In this document: positions 52,659-53,429 of the stretch, one piece after another
Layout of the letters: each line of letters starts with the position of its first letter
How positions within the stretch are numbered: the stretch's first letter is position 1
Notes under the pieces: model-generated
Databases searched by the model: none
Seen by the model: only the letters and a program-made list of their open reading frames with translations
Told to the model about the DNA's origin: nothing
Program-made: the position numbers and the translations under genes
Source of the DNA: an uncultured bacterium
GTDB taxonomy: Bacteria; Actinomycetota; Coriobacteriia; Coriobacteriales; Eggerthellaceae
DNA: 53,429 bases
NCBI GenBank assembly: GCA_937890835.1
Contig: CALADF010000056.1
Coordinates: 1 to 53,429 of the forward strand
Reading direction: 5' to 3'

Positions 52659-52829
52659 GGAAACCTGATAAGTCGCGGTGCGAAATCGCTCCAACTTGCC
52701 GCTCGGCGTATTGCAGCCGGCGCGCTTGTCTTTTCGATGTCGCAGTCGCCTTTGCGACCAATCATCGCAAATCATCTGACGGCGCGGGCAGATGATCTGA
52801 AAGCGTGAAAAAAAAATTCAAAATAGTTC
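52659..52829. other. Intergenic stretch with two small hairpins
   Basis: No gene seen. TTTGCGA/TCGCAAA (52751-52757 with 52765-52771) and ATCATCTG/CAGATGAT (52771-52778 with 52789-52796) are back to back and may end the TraX transcript. Confidence 0.4.
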
Positions 52830-52859
52830 TTGCAATACTTTAAATTATGGGGTTATAAT
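52830..52859 (+). promoter_or_regulatory. Promoter of the tRNA-Ile/tRNA-Ala genes
   Basis: TTGCAA (52830-52835), 18-base AT-rich spacer, TATAAT (52854-52859), 19 bases before tRNA-Ile; an A-rich tract lies just upstream (UP-element-like). Confidence 0.75.
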
Positions 52860-52878
52860 AACCAGGCACTTTTCGAGA

Positions 52879-52955
<77 letters not shown>

Positions 52956-52966
52956 TTTTCTTTGCG

Positions 52967-53012
52967 ATAAACGCTCCACCGTGAGCCGAGTTAGCCGGTG
53001 GAGCGTTTATTA
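52967..53012 (+). terminator. Terminator between tRNA-Ile and tRNA-Ala
   Basis: ACGCTCCACCG (52971-52981) pairs with CGGTGGAGCGT (52996-53006), extended by A-T pairs, then TTATTATT. Confidence 0.75.
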
Positions 53013-53041
53013 TTGAATAGGCTTTTTCTTGAGAAGTTATT

Positions 53042-53117
53042 GGGGCATTAGCTCAGCTGGGAGAGCGCGGGCTTTGCAAGCCTGAGGTCAAGGGTTCGAT
53101 CCCCTTATGCTCCACCA
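53042..53117 (+). tRNA. tRNA-Ala (anticodon UGC)
   Basis: A 76-base tRNA with encoded CCA. Acceptor GGGGCAT/ATGCTCC with a G-T pair, anticodon loop TTTGCAA giving TGC, T-loop GGTTCGATCC. Ile-Ala order is that of rRNA spacers, but no rRNA is adjacent. Confidence 0.96.
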
Positions 53118-53128
53118 TTAAATACGCA

Positions 53129-53165
53129 GGTCAGACGGGTAAAATCGTCTGACCTTTTCTTTTTT
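53129..53165 (+). terminator. Terminator after tRNA-Ala
   Basis: GGTCAGACG/CGTCTGACC hairpin (53129-53137 with 53146-53154) followed by TTTTCTTTTTT. Confidence 0.9.
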
Positions 53166-53429
53166 CCAGTCTACTTGAACGTGATGCGAACCCCGCTACG
53201 ATCTCCGAGAGCGCGCTCTGCACGATTCGATCGGGGAAAACCGCCTCGGAGAACCTTCCAACCGCTCATACCGCCTATTCTCAACAGGGAACAAGCTCGC
53301 GAAGGGAGGAAAAGGCTCGCGCCTCTCGATCCCGATTTCAATCGGACGCACGTCGCTAAAACCCGAGAGAACGAGGCATATAGGCAAAAAAGTGTGTCTG
53401 CTACCTAGTCGATGGCGTATGGGTACGGG
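53166..53429. other. Right-edge stretch without a visible gene
   Basis: Both strands have open frames of about 60-75 codons with no recognisable protein features. No tRNA or rRNA sequence is seen. The next gene probably begins beyond the window. Confidence 0.4.

Overview
The window is a high-GC, gene-dense bacterial chromosome segment. Gene content suggests an anaerobic actinobacterium of the class Coriobacteriia, probably Eggerthellaceae. The pointers are tandem paralogues with SipW-type signal peptides, an Nramp protein of the magnesium-transporting NRMT subclass (first characterised in Eggerthella lenta), an indolepyruvate:ferredoxin oxidoreductase next to a phenylacetate-CoA ligase, and tRNA genes with encoded CCA ends. 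This assignment is inference; no 16S rRNA gene is present.

Layout. Positions 1-6650 (minus strand) hold a cluster of six secreted or membrane proteins related to TasA/camelysin. Three share an almost identical N-terminal secretion and fibre module but have unrelated, beta-solenoid-like C-terminal halves. 7004-13375 (minus) holds a MATE exporter with a MarR regulator, a shikimate-kinase-like protein, an EamA exporter and a DUF2207 membrane protein. 13724-17072 holds two tRNA-Ser genes around a small membrane protein, ispE and tadA. 17327-20518 holds a small Cys-rich protein, an MFS exporter and citrate synthase. 20710-23738 (plus) holds tRNA-Arg, a long structured leader, a PRC-barrel/MgtE_N/CBS protein and the NRMT transporter, read together as a magnesium uptake and sensing operon. 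23853-32680 (minus) holds a sodium:solute symporter, paaK, iorB, iorA, purE and a large DUF6020-like membrane protein. 32842-37830 (minus) holds tRNA-Phe, a prepilin-type peptidase, a HemN/HemW-like radical SAM protein, purD and purA. 38018-44693 (minus) holds a YhaN/YhaO (Rad50/Mre11-like) pair and the classic rpsF-ssb-rpsR-rplI-dnaB set. 45174-51779 (minus) holds an acidic hypothetical protein, two more tRNA-Ser genes, an M29 aminopeptidase, a parvulin lipoprotein, typA and a CPBP protease. 51825-53117 (plus) holds a TraX-family membrane protein, tRNA-Ile and tRNA-Ala.

The best discovery leads are (1) the TasA-like cluster with constant N-termini, swapped C-termini and a repeated structured intercistronic RNA; (2) the magnesium operon, whose roughly 200-nt leader can form mutually exclusive hairpins and does not resemble the M-box; (3) a repeated element placed identically behind two distant tRNA-Ser genes; and (4) unusual translation starts, including probable leaderless genes and a TraX gene whose conserved N-terminus lies before any canonical start codon. 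All domain calls were made by reading motifs, without database searches.
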